64,000 nt of DNA, taken from the NCBI GenBank assembly GCA_026393755.1, contig JAPKZO010000028.1, forward strand, positions 248,001-312,000, given 5' to 3'. The position numbers and the translations under genes were made by a program. Of the stretch, positions 35,401 through 44,342 are shown piece after piece; the first letter of the stretch is position 1; each line of letters starts with the position of its first letter. The notes under the pieces are model-generated. The model was not told the DNA's origin and did not search any database. It saw only the letters and a list, made by a program, of their open reading frames with translations. Origin of the DNA: Acidobacteriota bacterium (GTDB lineage Bacteria; Acidobacteriota; Vicinamibacteria; Vicinamibacterales; JAKQTR01).

Positions 35401-37992
35401 CTATCTCACGAACAGCGCCACAACCGCCGCAAGCGCCAGCAGACAGGCAGCCACGGCTGCAAAGATGGCACGTCTCTCGGCCCTCACCCGCTGCGGAACG
35501 AAAATCCCCGGCGGTTCGAAATCAGGTAGCGGCTGCGCTGCCTCTGGCATCCGAGTCTCGGGGTGACCGGTGAACCAGGCTCGCATGTAGCCGTTCGTGA
35601 GCATGAGGACGGTCGGCCGGGTCAGCACGTGCGACGACATGGAGAGAAGCGCCCGCGTTGAGTAGTCGAAGAAGAACCCGGCCCGCGCCTCGAACCGCTG
35701 GCGCTCGTCACCGCCGGCGTGCAGCGCGGCGTGCATGAAGACCTCGCTCTTGCGCATGTCCTGCGCCGCCCACGTCTCATTCGGATATTCCAGGATCTCC
35801 GGCTTGTCAAGGTATGGATACTCGTTCGCGGCCATCCAACGCGCGAAGTGCAATAGTGACGCGCGGGCGTACGCGTAGGAGGAATCCAGTTCGGCGCGTT
35901 CCGCCTTGTAGTGCAGATATCTTCCCAACGCCTGCAGGAATACTGTATAGAACCACTTCCGCTCGGCATCCAGAAGATCTAGGGTTGCAATGTCGGACGC
36001 CGGATGAATGCACCTGCGAATCAACTCTTCGGCCTTGGCGATGTACTGGTTATTCCCGGTCAGTGTGTGAGCGTTCAGCAGCGTCAGAATCGAGTTCGCC
36101 GAACCCCGGCCGGGACCGTGGTAGGTAGTTGATCCGGTCGAGCTTGCCAGTCCGGTATTCCCTCTATCGAGCCATCGAAAGACGGTCCTTCGCCCATCGT
36201 CCATGTCGATGACCCACCGGGCCAGCTCGAGCACAGCGTCGCGTGACAAAGTGTCCCCGGTGAGAAAGTGGTGGTACAGGAGCCCGGTGGTGTAATCGTG
36301 TTCGTTGGACGGGCCGCCCCCGTTTGTTCCACCCGTTCTTGCGTATGTTCTATGGGTCGCCCTCCCGGCATCCAAGTAGTGCGCGGTGTGCCAGAACAGG
36401 CCGTGGTTGTAAGCCGATTTGTCCTCGTCCGTGTGGTAGATGTCGATATCCACGACATGCCGAGCGAGCTCGTCCATCTGCGTCCACCAGCGGGGGGCCG
36501 CGCTCCGCAGGAACTGGACGGCGAAGCCGCCGACGACATCGTACTGGTTGTTGTAGTGCGACACGAACGAATGGCCGGCCGGAGCGTTCACTGCTTCGTG
36601 GTCTGCGTAGAGGTCGCCAAAATTCCGCCAGCCGTACTCGTCGATTCGCTCTCGCTTGCGCAGAAACGTGTCGTCGCCTTCGATCGCAGCGTTGACCAGC
36701 GCCAGATAGTTAGTGTGGGGGTCGCTGGCAGCCGGCGTGAGATACGGCACGGCGCCTGATGCCGCGTACCATTCGGGCGACGCGTGCACGAGAAGACGCG
36801 ACCGAGACCAGTCGAGAGGAAGATCGGTCACAGGATCGGGACCGAACGCAAGCCAGACCTCGTGCGTCTTCTGCTCGCCTCCTTGCAGTTCGTGGACGTC
36901 GGCCCATTCAGAGGGCCAAAATGAAACTCTGATTCCCGCCGTCGTGGCCGACACCGCGCGTGGGAAGTTCTGCCAGAACTCAGGGACGCAAGCCGCGAGA
37001 AATCGCTCTTCTCCTTGGGTAACGACCACCGGCGTGGCGCGCAGCCCTTCGATCGCCCTCCCGTCAGCCATCGCCCGATAGCCTCGGAATCGGCATGGGA
37101 TTCTGCCTTCTCGATTCACGTGGTTCGGGCTCTGCCAGCTATCGCCGCCGCTCGAATCCTGGTACACCTCGATCCGCCGCTCGGTCGTCAGCGGAGGCGT
37201 GCCGGGTTCCAGTGAGCACTGAAGTCGAGATGCGGCCGCGGCCCGCCTGAGCACAAGGGTCAGCTCCTTCAACAACACTGACCCTGAATCGCCGAGTTCC
37301 CAGAAACCGCCTCGATGCCTCGCCCTCCGCGGGTTACGAACGGTCAGTTGAATCCGCACGGCGGCGGAACCTGCAAAGAAATGGAGCCGCGCGACCAGTT
37401 CCAACCGGAGTCGCTTGCCCGTGACCGCGCCACCGAACCTGACAACCGTCCGCAGCTGTCCCTGCTCTTCCACCGTCGGCGGCCGCCATTTGACGTCGCA
37501 TGGCGCGCCGTCTGCAGCCAGGACCCTCAGCCGAGACCCTGAGCCGTCGATGACAGAAGAGGTCGCAGCGATGACACTGCGGAAAAGGCATGGCGCGTCG
37601 GGGCCCAGGTGAAAGACGACGGCACCAGTGTCAACCACCAGCGCCTCAGCCGACACGGCGATGGCGATCTTCGGGCCTGCAAGCTCTGTTCCTCCACGGT
37701 CAAGTTCCAGAACGGCCAGCAAGTTCGTAGATTCGTCCGCCGTCGCCTGGAAATCGAGCAACGCCCACCGTACAGAGCCGTCACTCCAGCGATTCAGGAC
37801 TCTCGTCTGCAGAGCCAGCGGCACGCCATCCGTGCCGGACAGGGTCCACTGGTTCGTGTCGACGCAAAGGCCCTTGGACAGCGGCACACTTAGCGTCACC
37901 GGCTCGTTCACACGCGCGCAGCCGCGAAGGGTCGAATGGGCGAAGTGGATCTCAAGACGCCGGGGCATGACAGATGATGCTGGTTCGGCCAT
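35401..37992 (-). CDS. Exo-rhamnogalacturonan-lyase-like RIFT-barrel protein with C-terminal anchor
   Basis: An 863-residue protein. The N-terminal beta-rich module (NEPVTLSVPLSKGLC, LQTRVLNRWSDGSVRWALLDF) resembles PcRGLX/YetA-like RIFT barrels. The central and C-terminal parts contain an (alpha/alpha) toroid (SAYNHGLFWHTAHYLDAGRA, SNEHDYTTGLLYHHFLTGD). A single hydrophobic helix lies at the very C-terminus (AIFAAVAACLLALAAVVALF), with no obvious N-terminal signal peptide. A lyase or hydrolase acting on the locus's own polysaccharide is plausible. The missing export signal is odd; a tail-anchored topology would leave the body in the cytosol. Confidence 0.65.
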   Translation of the reverse strand: MAEPASSVMPRRLEIHFAHSTLRGCARVNEPVTLSVPLSKGLCVDTNQWTLSGTDGVPLALQTRVLNRWSDGSVRWALLDFQATADESTNLLAVLELDRGGTELAGPKIAIAVSAEALVVDTGAVVFHLGPDAPCLFRSVIAATSSVIDGSGSRLRVLAADGAPCDVKWRPPTVEEQGQLRTVVRFGGAVTGKRLRLELVARLHFFAGSAAVRIQLTVRNPRRARHRGGFWELGDSGSVLLKELTLVLRRAAAASRLQCSLEPGTPPLTTERRIEVYQDSSGGDSWQSPNHVNREGRIPCRFRGYRAMADGRAIEGLRATPVVVTQGEERFLAACVPEFWQNFPRAVSATTAGIRVSFWPSEWADVHELQGGEQKTHEVWLAFGPDPVTDLPLDWSRSRLLVHASPEWYAASGAVPYLTPAASDPHTNYLALVNAAIEGDDTFLRKRERIDEYGWRNFGDLYADHEAVNAPAGHSFVSHYNNQYDVVGGFAVQFLRSAAPRWWTQMDELARHVVDIDIYHTDEDKSAYNHGLFWHTAHYLDAGRATHRTYARTGGTNGGGPSNEHDYTTGLLYHHFLTGDTLSRDAVLELARWVIDMDDGRRTVFRWLDRGNTGLASSTGSTTYHGPGRGSANSILTLLNAHTLTGNNQYIAKAEELIRRCIHPASDIATLDLLDAERKWFYTVFLQALGRYLHYKAERAELDSSYAYARASLLHFARWMAANEYPYLDKPEILEYPNETWAAQDMRKSEVFMHAALHAGGDERQRFEARAGFFFDYSTRALLSMSSHVLTRPTVLMLTNGYMRAWFTGHPETRMPEAAQPLPDFEPPGIFVPQRVRAERRAIFAAVAACLLALAAVVALFVR

Positions 37993-38090
37993 AGGTAGTG
38001 ATGACAGGGCCTACTGGCTGCGTGGCTGCAGGCATTCGTATGAGCCGAAGTTTCTCGGGAGCCGGATGAAGATGGGCGCCAGCATCATCA

Positions 38091-39209
38091 TCATGGAATA
38101 CTCCGAACGATGCGTGGACCAAGCGCGTTGGCAATTCCAAGCGGCAGCTTCTGCCAAGCGGAAACGGCCATCGAGAACTTCGTGCTCTTCGGATTGTGAT
38201 CAGGAAGCGTCGCGCCGTCCTTCAGGATGTACTCCCAGAAGAACGGGCTCTCCTGCGCGCCCCACTGTTTCTTGAACTGATACGTCCCTTCATTGGGCGT
38301 CGAGCGCCCAAAGTCGAAAACCCTGTAGCCCCGCCCGATTGAGTCACGGAGCATCGTCCAATAGAGAAGCATGTTCGGGTTCAGCGCTCGGTGTTCGCGA
38401 AGCGACGACGCCCACGGGTTCTCAACCGCCGTCCGGTAGCCTATGGTAATCCCGGCCGCCACTGGGGAACCGTCCATTCGAACTGAGTAGGCGCGCGCAT
38501 CCGGAATGCTCTCAAGCACCTGTTCGAAGAGCCGGCGCGAGTAGACCGGTGTTCCGAGGTCCCGCATGTTGCGTGCGAACACTGTGTAGAAATCGTCCAG
38601 CAACTCCAGGCCGCCGACCCGTGCTTCCAGGTTGCTCTTCTCCGCCTTCCGGATCTGGTTGCGCAGTTTGTTGTCGAATCCCTTCCAGGCGGTTTCCTCG
38701 TCCGCCGGCAACGCCAGCGTCATCGCCACCTTGTGCTGTTTCACCGGCAAATCCGGGAACATTCGGCGCGTGTGCCGCAGTTCAACTGAGGCGGCGCCGC
38801 GGCGCGCAGCCTCTATTCCCGCCGCGTCAACGAGCGCCCGCGCGGCGTGGTCGTCATCCGCAATGACGCCGCCGTAGTTGACGAAAGGAAGGGAGACGAG
38901 GAACTTGCCGAAGAAGAGGCTCCTGAAGCTGACGAGCGGCAGCACGCCAACGACGTTGGCGCTGCCGCTCGCCTCGCCGAAGCCGTGAGGCGAAGGCGGG
39001 CCCTCCGCCCCCCGCCTGTCCCTGCGAGCTGCTAGATAGATCGTCTCGTGGCCGAAGACGCGCTCGAAGAGCCCCCGCCAGCACCACTGGTGGTAGCCGG
39101 AGGCGTCAGGATGGGCCGCGACATAGGCGTCCCATTCGGCCGGAGTGACGGTGGAAGACACTTCCAGAGTAGAGTCGTCATCCGTCAACTGGTCTTGGCC
39201 AAGAGACAC
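38091..39209 (-). CDS. FemAB-like protein, PEP-CTERM-locus type
   Basis: A 372-residue GNAT-fold aminoacyl- or acyl-transferase relative. Motifs include YHQWCWRGLFERVFGHE, LPFVNYGGVIADD, WKGFDNKLRNQIRKAEKSNL and the C-terminal DFGRSTPNEGTYQFKKQWGA, all typical of the FemAB-related protein regularly found with exosortase A systems. It probably attaches an amino acid or acyl group to the polymer or its lipid carrier. Lies 25 bp after the upstream deacetylase gene. Confidence 0.88.
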   Translation of the reverse strand: MSLGQDQLTDDDSTLEVSSTVTPAEWDAYVAAHPDASGYHQWCWRGLFERVFGHETIYLAARRDRRGAEGPPSPHGFGEASGSANVVGVLPLVSFRSLFFGKFLVSLPFVNYGGVIADDDHAARALVDAAGIEAARRGAASVELRHTRRMFPDLPVKQHKVAMTLALPADEETAWKGFDNKLRNQIRKAEKSNLEARVGGLELLDDFYTVFARNMRDLGTPVYSRRLFEQVLESIPDARAYSVRMDGSPVAAGITIGYRTAVENPWASSLREHRALNPNMLLYWTMLRDSIGRGYRVFDFGRSTPNEGTYQFKKQWGAQESPFFWEYILKDGATLPDHNPKSTKFSMAVSAWQKLPLGIANALGPRIVRSIP

Positions 39210-39234
39210 AATAGCTCACCAACTGCCGAACACG

Positions 39235-40161
39235 TCAGACCGTTGCCGCGATGGTCTCCGCGATCGTGCCGAAACGGAAGTCGCCGAGCAGCCGTCGAAG
39301 CCTCGGTTCGGTCTTCGCCAGGTTGCAATAGTGCCGGAACCGGCTGAGCGGGGACGCGGCCAGCCTCGGCTGATTCGGATCGACTTCCCACGGATGCAGG
39401 TAGAAGATCGCCGGCCGCCCTTCCGTTTCGTTCACACGACGGATGCCGGCGCGGGTCCACCAGTACGGCAGAAGGCGAAAGAAGCCGCCGCCGCCAGCTG
39501 GAAAGTTCACGCCGCCAACGCGGATGGTGGAGCCGGGGATTTCGAGCAACCCGGGACCATTGACGGCGCCGGGGCTGTGGTCCCCGCCTACACGAACCAG
39601 ATTGCCTGCCCCGGCCGCACCCGCACTTCCGGCGCCAGCGGATATCCAGAACGGATGCCTCGGCGCGTTCGGGATCCCGTACCGGTCGTGGTGGATCGGG
39701 AAGATGCTGGCGTCGTAGGTGAACCCTTCCTCGATCAGGATGTCGAGCGCCCAGAGCGACCGCTCGGTGATCGAGAAACTCGGCGCCCGGTAGCCCATCA
39801 CGGGTTTCCCGCCCGCCGCCTCGAGCACACCCTTCGCCCGCCGGATGTCTTCCCTGAATTCGTCCCTCGTCTGGTTGTAGACCAGCCTGTGCCCGTAGCC
39901 GTGCGACGCGATCTCGTGACCGGCCCCGGCGATGCGCTTGACGATCATCGCGTCGCGCTCGGCCACCCACCCTAGAACGAAGAACGTCACCCGCACGTCC
40001 GCCTCGGCAAGAATCCCCAGCAACCGGTCGGTGTTCGCCGCCACGCGGCTCTCGTACTCGCCCCAACGCTCCCTCGCCACCACGCGCTCGAACGCGGAGA
40101 CCTGGAAGTAGTCCTCCACGTCGATGGTCAGGGCATTGATGATGGGTGCGGGATTGGTCAT
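39235..40161 (-). CDS. Polysaccharide deacetylase, PEP-CTERM-locus subfamily
   Basis: A 308-residue NodB-type carbohydrate esterase. The metal-binding and catalytic motifs are visible: NALTIDVEDYFQVSAFE, TFFVLGWVAER, GHEIASHGYGH with the His pair, and MGYRAPSFSIT with the conserved Arg; the C-terminus has FYLHPWEVDPNQPRL with a catalytic His. This form lacks a signal peptide and is known from exosortase loci. It would deacetylate an amino sugar in the repeat unit or polymer. Confidence 0.92.
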   Translation of the reverse strand: MTNPAPIINALTIDVEDYFQVSAFERVVARERWGEYESRVAANTDRLLGILAEADVRVTFFVLGWVAERDAMIVKRIAGAGHEIASHGYGHRLVYNQTRDEFREDIRRAKGVLEAAGGKPVMGYRAPSFSITERSLWALDILIEEGFTYDASIFPIHHDRYGIPNAPRHPFWISAGAGSAGAAGAGNLVRVGGDHSPGAVNGPGLLEIPGSTIRVGGVNFPAGGGGFFRLLPYWWTRAGIRRVNETEGRPAIFYLHPWEVDPNQPRLAASPLSRFRHYCNLAKTEPRLRRLLGDFRFGTIAETIAATV

Positions 40162-40311
40162 ACGCGAACCGCTGGCTACGCTTGCGCCGCCGAAGCTGTT
40201 GCGTGACGGCGCGATCAGTCTATCGCACCCGCGTCCAGGCGGTCAGGGCCTTGGCTTCAACACCTGCCCCTGCCCGCCGAACCGGACGTCCGTCGCCAAC
40301 CCTTTCGCGCC

Positions 40312-41664
40312 CTATGTCTCGCTTGCCTTCACGCGCATCTTCTTGAAACGCTCACTGTGCATCTCTTCGTGCACAATATTGACCTTCATCGGCACCTTGA
40401 AGGACGCCAGGCGTTCGCGGCAGTGCTTCTTGATGCGCGCCGCGGCGGTCTTTGGGTCTTCGGGGTTGGTCAGGCCCACATCCGCGCATACGATGCTGCC
40501 CGTAATGGGGTTCTTCTCGCCATATACGGTCACTTCGGCGACGTTCTCCACTTCCTGAACGACCGATCCCACTTCGGCCGGATACACCTTCTCGCCCCCG
40601 ACGTTGATGAGCTCGGAACGGCGACCCAGAATGCGGAAGTACTCGCCGTCGACCAACACTTCGTCACCAGTGATGAACCATCCGTCTTCGCTGAACGGGC
40701 TGGGGGCGTTCAGATATCCGAGCATCGCCGACTGCGCCTTGATGTGCAGGATGCCGTCCACCACACGCGTCGCGAACCCCTCGCCGCCGATCTTGACCCA
40801 CAGCGAATCGGAGCTCTTCGACTTCGACCGCAGGATGCCGACTTCGCTCAGGCCATATGTCTGCAGCAGCGTGATATGCGGGAACAGTTGATGGAAACGG
40901 GCAAGCGTCGTCTCGGGCATCGGCTCGGTTCCATACGTCACGGTCTTCAGCGTGGACAGGTCGTACTGTTTGTATGCCTCGCTGAACAGAATCATGTTGA
41001 TGAACGTCGGGGAGGTCGGCAGCAGTGCCGCTTTGTGCTTCTGCACGGCTTCGAGCACCTTCTCCGGCGAGCGCTCCTGCACGGTGATGACGCATCCGCC
41101 ATTGGAGAGCGTATAGAGCAAGGTGTTGACGCCGCCAATGTGGTCGTACAGCAGGAACGTGATGGTGCGCTGTTTATTGCGGCGAATCTTGAACTTCTCC
41201 AGGATTCCCGTCAGGTCGTGCAAGGCGGCCTTGCTCTTCCCTGTCGAGCCGGACGAGAAGAGGATCAGCCCCGGGTGGTTCCGCGCCCGCAGCACGGAAT
41301 ACAGCTGGTGGGTTGCTTTGCGCGGGATCCACGCGAAGGTCACGTGATCTGCCTCGTCTATCGCGACCCGCACTTCGCCTTCGGCAATCTCGATGAACTC
41401 ATCCTTCTTCGACTCAACCGATTTGGTCAGAGGGACGAGCGTGCAACGGCGCTCGATGAGCGCGAGGAAGAGGGCGACAGCGTTGGGCGAAAAATCCGCT
41501 TCGAGGATGACAACGCTTCCCGCCTGCACCTGTTCCTTGTCCAGAGACGCCTGCCACGCCGAGACGCGATCCGCGAGCCAGCCATACGTGAATGGCCGGT
41601 CGCGCCAGATGATGGCGTCATCACTCTTGTTTTCGTTGAAGACATCCAGCAGGAACTCGATCAT
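40312..41664 (-). CDS. AMP-dependent acyl ligase
   Basis: A 450-residue adenylate-forming enzyme. The nucleotide loop is LILFSSGSTGKSKAALHD, A5-type TYGLSEVGILRSK and A7/A8-type TGDEVLVDGEYFRILGR with LINVGGEKVYPAEV follow, and the terminal Lys region is SFKVPMKV. It would activate a carboxylic acid as acyl-AMP and pass it to CoA or an ACP, for instance the ACP at 8043-8351 (inference). Forms a pair with the SDR 24 bp upstream. Slightly lower GC than the flanking genes. Confidence 0.85.
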   Translation of the reverse strand: MIEFLLDVFNENKSDDAIIWRDRPFTYGWLADRVSAWQASLDKEQVQAGSVVILEADFSPNAVALFLALIERRCTLVPLTKSVESKKDEFIEIAEGEVRVAIDEADHVTFAWIPRKATHQLYSVLRARNHPGLILFSSGSTGKSKAALHDLTGILEKFKIRRNKQRTITFLLYDHIGGVNTLLYTLSNGGCVITVQERSPEKVLEAVQKHKAALLPTSPTFINMILFSEAYKQYDLSTLKTVTYGTEPMPETTLARFHQLFPHITLLQTYGLSEVGILRSKSKSSDSLWVKIGGEGFATRVVDGILHIKAQSAMLGYLNAPSPFSEDGWFITGDEVLVDGEYFRILGRRSELINVGGEKVYPAEVGSVVQEVENVAEVTVYGEKNPITGSIVCADVGLTNPEDPKTAAARIKKHCRERLASFKVPMKVNIVHEEMHSERFKKMRVKASET

Positions 41665-41687
41665 GAGACTCCCTCGGGGGCGCCAGG

Positions 41688-42389
41688 TTACTGAATTCCT
41701 CCCAGGTAGATGACCTGGCCGGTGATCATGCCGCTTTCGGGCTTGATGAAGAAATCAACGACGTTCGAGACATCTTCAAGTGCGCCAAGACGCTTCACGG
41801 CCTGCATATTGACGAGCGCGTCCAGCTTGGGTTTGGGGACGGCAGCAATCAAGTCGGTCGAGATGGGATTCGGGCCGACGGCGTTGGCGGTGATGCCGAA
41901 ATCAGCAAGCTCTTTGGCCATCACCTGGGTCAAGGTCAGGACAGCGGCCTTCGAGGCGGCATACGCCGACTCTCCTGCCAACTTGAGAGGCACGGCCACG
42001 GTCGTGAAGTTGACAATGCGACCATAGCGGCGCTTCTGCATGAGCCTGGCGCCCTCGCGGCAAAAGAGAAACGTGCCAACGACATTGGTGTCCAGAATCT
42101 TGTGCAACGAGGAGGTTGGGGTGGTCAGGATGTGGTTCATGGCCGCTATCCCCGCCACATTCAGAAGAACATCCAGCCGGCCATGGTTGGTCCGTATGGC
42201 GGAAAAGAGATCTTGCGCGCGTCCTTCGTCGGCGACGTCCAGACACGAATGCTCATAGTTCGCGTGCGCAAAGTCGCTATCCTGCCGGCTGCAGCCGACG
42301 ACGTGATATCCCTGGGTGGAGTAATACTCCGCAAGATACCGGCCTATGCCCTTGCGCGCGCCGGTTATCAGCATCACTCTGGGTTCCAT
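41688..42389 (-). CDS. Short-chain dehydrogenase/reductase
   Basis: A 233-residue classical SDR with the cofactor motif TGARKGIGRYLAEYY near the N-terminus, NVAGIAAMNH, and the catalytic set Ser at FTTVAVP and YAASKAA (YxxxK). Similar to FabG-type 3-oxoacyl reductases. The ATG at 42389 has AAAGGA upstream; the longer open frame lacks conservation features. Coupled to the ligase gene, suggesting an acyl-group reducing step for the modifying group. Confidence 0.85.
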   Translation of the reverse strand: MEPRVMLITGARKGIGRYLAEYYSTQGYHVVGCSRQDSDFAHANYEHSCLDVADEGRAQDLFSAIRTNHGRLDVLLNVAGIAAMNHILTTPTSSLHKILDTNVVGTFLFCREGARLMQKRRYGRIVNFTTVAVPLKLAGESAYAASKAAVLTLTQVMAKELADFGITANAVGPNPISTDLIAAVPKPKLDALVNMQAVKRLGALEDVSNVVDFFIKPESGMITGQVIYLGGIQ

Positions 42390-42564
42390 GGTTGATGTCC
42401 TTTGCCTGAGAGGGCCGACTTCTCCGCTGCTGCCATCCCTGACTTCCTGGCGATCTGCGTTCTTGCGCGCGGGATTGGCTGCGGGGTCGGCTGCCTTGGG
42501 GGTCGCCGGTGATTGACGAGGTTGACGAAACCACGCACACTGAGCGCAAGCTGGCAGGGCCGGC

Positions 42565-42583
42565 AATCACTCCCGGAGTGATT
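42565..42583. repeat. 19-bp palindrome, first copy of the island family
   Basis: AATCACTCCCGGAGTGATT is a perfect dyad around a central C. It lies between the SDR and YdcF-like genes and marks the left border of the zone where the family occurs; I found no copy at 1-42.5 kb. Confidence 0.9.
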
Positions 42584-42630
42584 ATCCGCTCTTCACCCCG
42601 GGCTGCCAGACCCGGATCAGTGGTCGCACA

Positions 42631-43440
42631 ATGACCCAGTTTGCCAACATCGTCAAGTCGCTCCTCATCCCCGGCTCCATTCCGTTCCTGGTGTTTGGGC
42701 TCGTGGCGGGAGTGGCTCTGCTGTTCGGCCCGCAAGCGCTGCAGCGATGGGCACGCCGCTGGTTGTTGCTGCTGCTGCTCCTGTACGGATTCCTGAGTAC
42801 GCCGTTCGGCGCCAACATGCTTGCCGGGCCGTTGGTGCGTGAGTTCTCGCCGATCCAGACCAGGGAGCAGGCGGGTGGTGCCGACACGGTGGTCGTGCTG
42901 AGCGTGAGCAGCAGTGTCTATTCGGCCAACGGACAGGCGGTGGCGGAAATGGGAAAGGCCACCGCGCTGAACGCGCTCGAAGCTGCACGCGTTTTCCGTC
43001 TGCTGGGACACCCGGCGGTCGTCGCGTCGGGCGGAATGGTTGACGGCGGACAGCCAGGGCCCACGCCGGGGGAGATACTGCGGAACGCGCTCGTGACGCT
43101 GGGCGTCCCGGAGCAGTACATCGAAACCGAGTCGCGCTCGCGGACAACCAGGGAGCAGGGCCTCTTCGTGGCAGAACTCCTGCGCGCGCGAGGAGTCCGG
43201 CGCTTTGTCCTCGTCACAGAGGCGAATCACATGCCACGGGCGGTGGCGACCTTCCGCCAGCTCGGACTGGATCCGCTGCCGTCGCCGTCGCCCTTCTTCC
43301 TCGAGTCCCCGAAGGGAATACTGCAACAACTTCGTCCCAACTTCTCCGCGCTTCAGCTGAGCGACTGGGCAAGCTACGAGCATCTCGCAAGAGCCTACTA
43401 CTGGCTGCGCGGGTGGTCGAGTTCGGGGCCGGACGGGTGA
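42631..43440 (+). CDS. YdcF-like (DUF218) membrane protein
   Basis: A 269-residue protein with two N-terminal hydrophobic helices (about residues 10-55) and a DUF218 domain. Motifs include DTVVVLSVSSSVYSANGQ, a Ser/Thr-rich TESRSRTTREQ and RFVLVTEANHMPRAVATFRQLG, which are typical of ElyC/SanA/YdcF proteins involved in envelope polysaccharide homeostasis. Flanked by palindromes on both sides but may belong to the polysaccharide locus. Confidence 0.82.
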   Translation: MTQFANIVKSLLIPGSIPFLVFGLVAGVALLFGPQALQRWARRWLLLLLLLYGFLSTPFGANMLAGPLVREFSPIQTREQAGGADTVVVLSVSSSVYSANGQAVAEMGKATALNALEAARVFRLLGHPAVVASGGMVDGGQPGPTPGEILRNALVTLGVPEQYIETESRSRTTREQGLFVAELLRARGVRRFVLVTEANHMPRAVATFRQLGLDPLPSPSPFFLESPKGILQQLRPNFSALQLSDWASYEHLARAYYWLRGWSSSGPDG

Positions 43441-43452
43441 AGGAACAGCGAC

Positions 43453-43530
43453 AACCACTCCCGGAGTAATTGCGGGCGGGCCAATTACTCCCGGAGTGAT
43501 TACAGTTTTGTAATTACTCCGGGAGTGATT
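43453..43530. repeat. Array of three palindromes, spacers 11 and 10
   Basis: Palindromes start at 43453, 43483 and 43512. The spacers are GCGGGCGGGCC (11) and ACAGTTTTGT (10). The second and third copies can pair into a 12-bp hairpin with GTTT loop. Immediately followed by a shortened copy of the composite 3-prime module (43531-43577) containing a poly-C run. Confidence 0.92.
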
Positions 43531-43577
43531 GCGGGGCGCCGCTTGCCCCCCCCCCCGACGATGCTAGCGTCGTCGTT
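43531..43577. repeat. Shortened composite module D
   Basis: Shares GCGGGGCGCCGCTTG and CGACGATGCTAGCGTCGTCG with the longer modules at 44408, 47813 and 49401. The second block is a 9-bp stem with a two-base loop and one G-T pair. A run of C replaces the middle. Confidence 0.7.
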
Positions 43578-43606
43578 CGACCAGAGGCCTGCTAGAATGT
43601 CGGGCA

Positions 43607-44098
43607 ATGGCATCGTTTGCGGGCGCGCTCCGGGCACTCAACCAGATGAAGGACGCCGGCGTCATCGAGGAGTACGCCGTCGCGGGTGCCATGGCGGTGG
43701 TGTTCTGGAGCGAGCCGATTCCCACCTTCGACCTCGACGTGCTGGTCTTCCTCCCCGAGAGCGCGTCGCCGATTGTGAGCCTGGATCCAATCTATCAATG
43801 GACCGCCGCACAGGGCTACCCGGCGCACGCCGAGCACGTCCTCGTCGAGCAGGTGCCGGTGCAGTTCCTGCCGGCGCACAGCCCGCTGGCCGATGAGGCC
43901 ATCGAGCGGGCGGCAGCGCTTGAGTACGAGGGGGTGCCGGTTCGTGTGGTCAGGCCAGAGTACCTGATTGCGCTCTATCTGGAGCCGGGGGCTCGCACGC
44001 TCAAGCGACGCGAACGTGCGGCGGCGCTGCGGGAGTCGGCCTCGGTTGATGTGACGCTCCTCGATGATCTGCTTGCTCGATACCGACTGGAGCCCTGA
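43607..44098 (+). CDS. Nucleotidyltransferase-like protein (AbiEii/MNT-type)
   Basis: A 163-residue protein with the minimal nucleotidyltransferase pattern EYAVAGAMAVVFWSEPI and TFDLDVLVFLP, giving the catalytic Asp pair (DLD). The rest resembles the short AbiEii/DUF6036-like domain (RPEYLIALYLEPGARTLKR). Such domains modify tRNA, a toxin or a partner by nucleotide transfer in toxin-antitoxin modules. The next gene begins 3 bp after the stop and encodes a small partner. It is a putative module; no classic HEPN toxin is present. Confidence 0.7.
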   Translation: MASFAGALRALNQMKDAGVIEEYAVAGAMAVVFWSEPIPTFDLDVLVFLPESASPIVSLDPIYQWTAAQGYPAHAEHVLVEQVPVQFLPAHSPLADEAIERAAALEYEGVPVRVVRPEYLIALYLEPGARTLKRRERAAALRESASVDVTLLDDLLARYRLEP

Positions 44099-44101
44099 GC
44101 C

Positions 44102-44314
44102 GTGACCGTGCCAAGCCGCCCGCGACAAAGGCCCTCCGAGGAACTGCTGGTCACGCTCCGGCGCGCGAAGGCCCAGCATCACGAGGAGCAGCGCGGCCTT
44201 CCGCTTCGCGAGAAGGTTCGCCACGTGCTCGAACTCCAGCGCATCTGCCTGCCCCTGATCGCGCGGCAGCGGCCGCTCCGCCCCTGGGAACGCCCGTGGG
44301 CGGTTGAGCCCTGA
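44102..44314 (+). CDS. Small basic partner protein
   Basis: A 70-residue Arg-rich, probably helical protein with a GTG start just after the nucleotidyltransferase stop. No family recognised; helix EELLVTLRRAKAQHHEEQ and an Arg/Pro-rich C-terminus. The coupling suggests it is the second component of a two-gene module. Confidence 0.5.
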   Translation: MTVPSRPRQRPSEELLVTLRRAKAQHHEEQRGLPLREKVRHVLELQRICLPLIARQRPLRPWERPWAVEP

Positions 44315-44342
44315 GTCTCTTCGAACCGTTCCCTGTTCCGAT

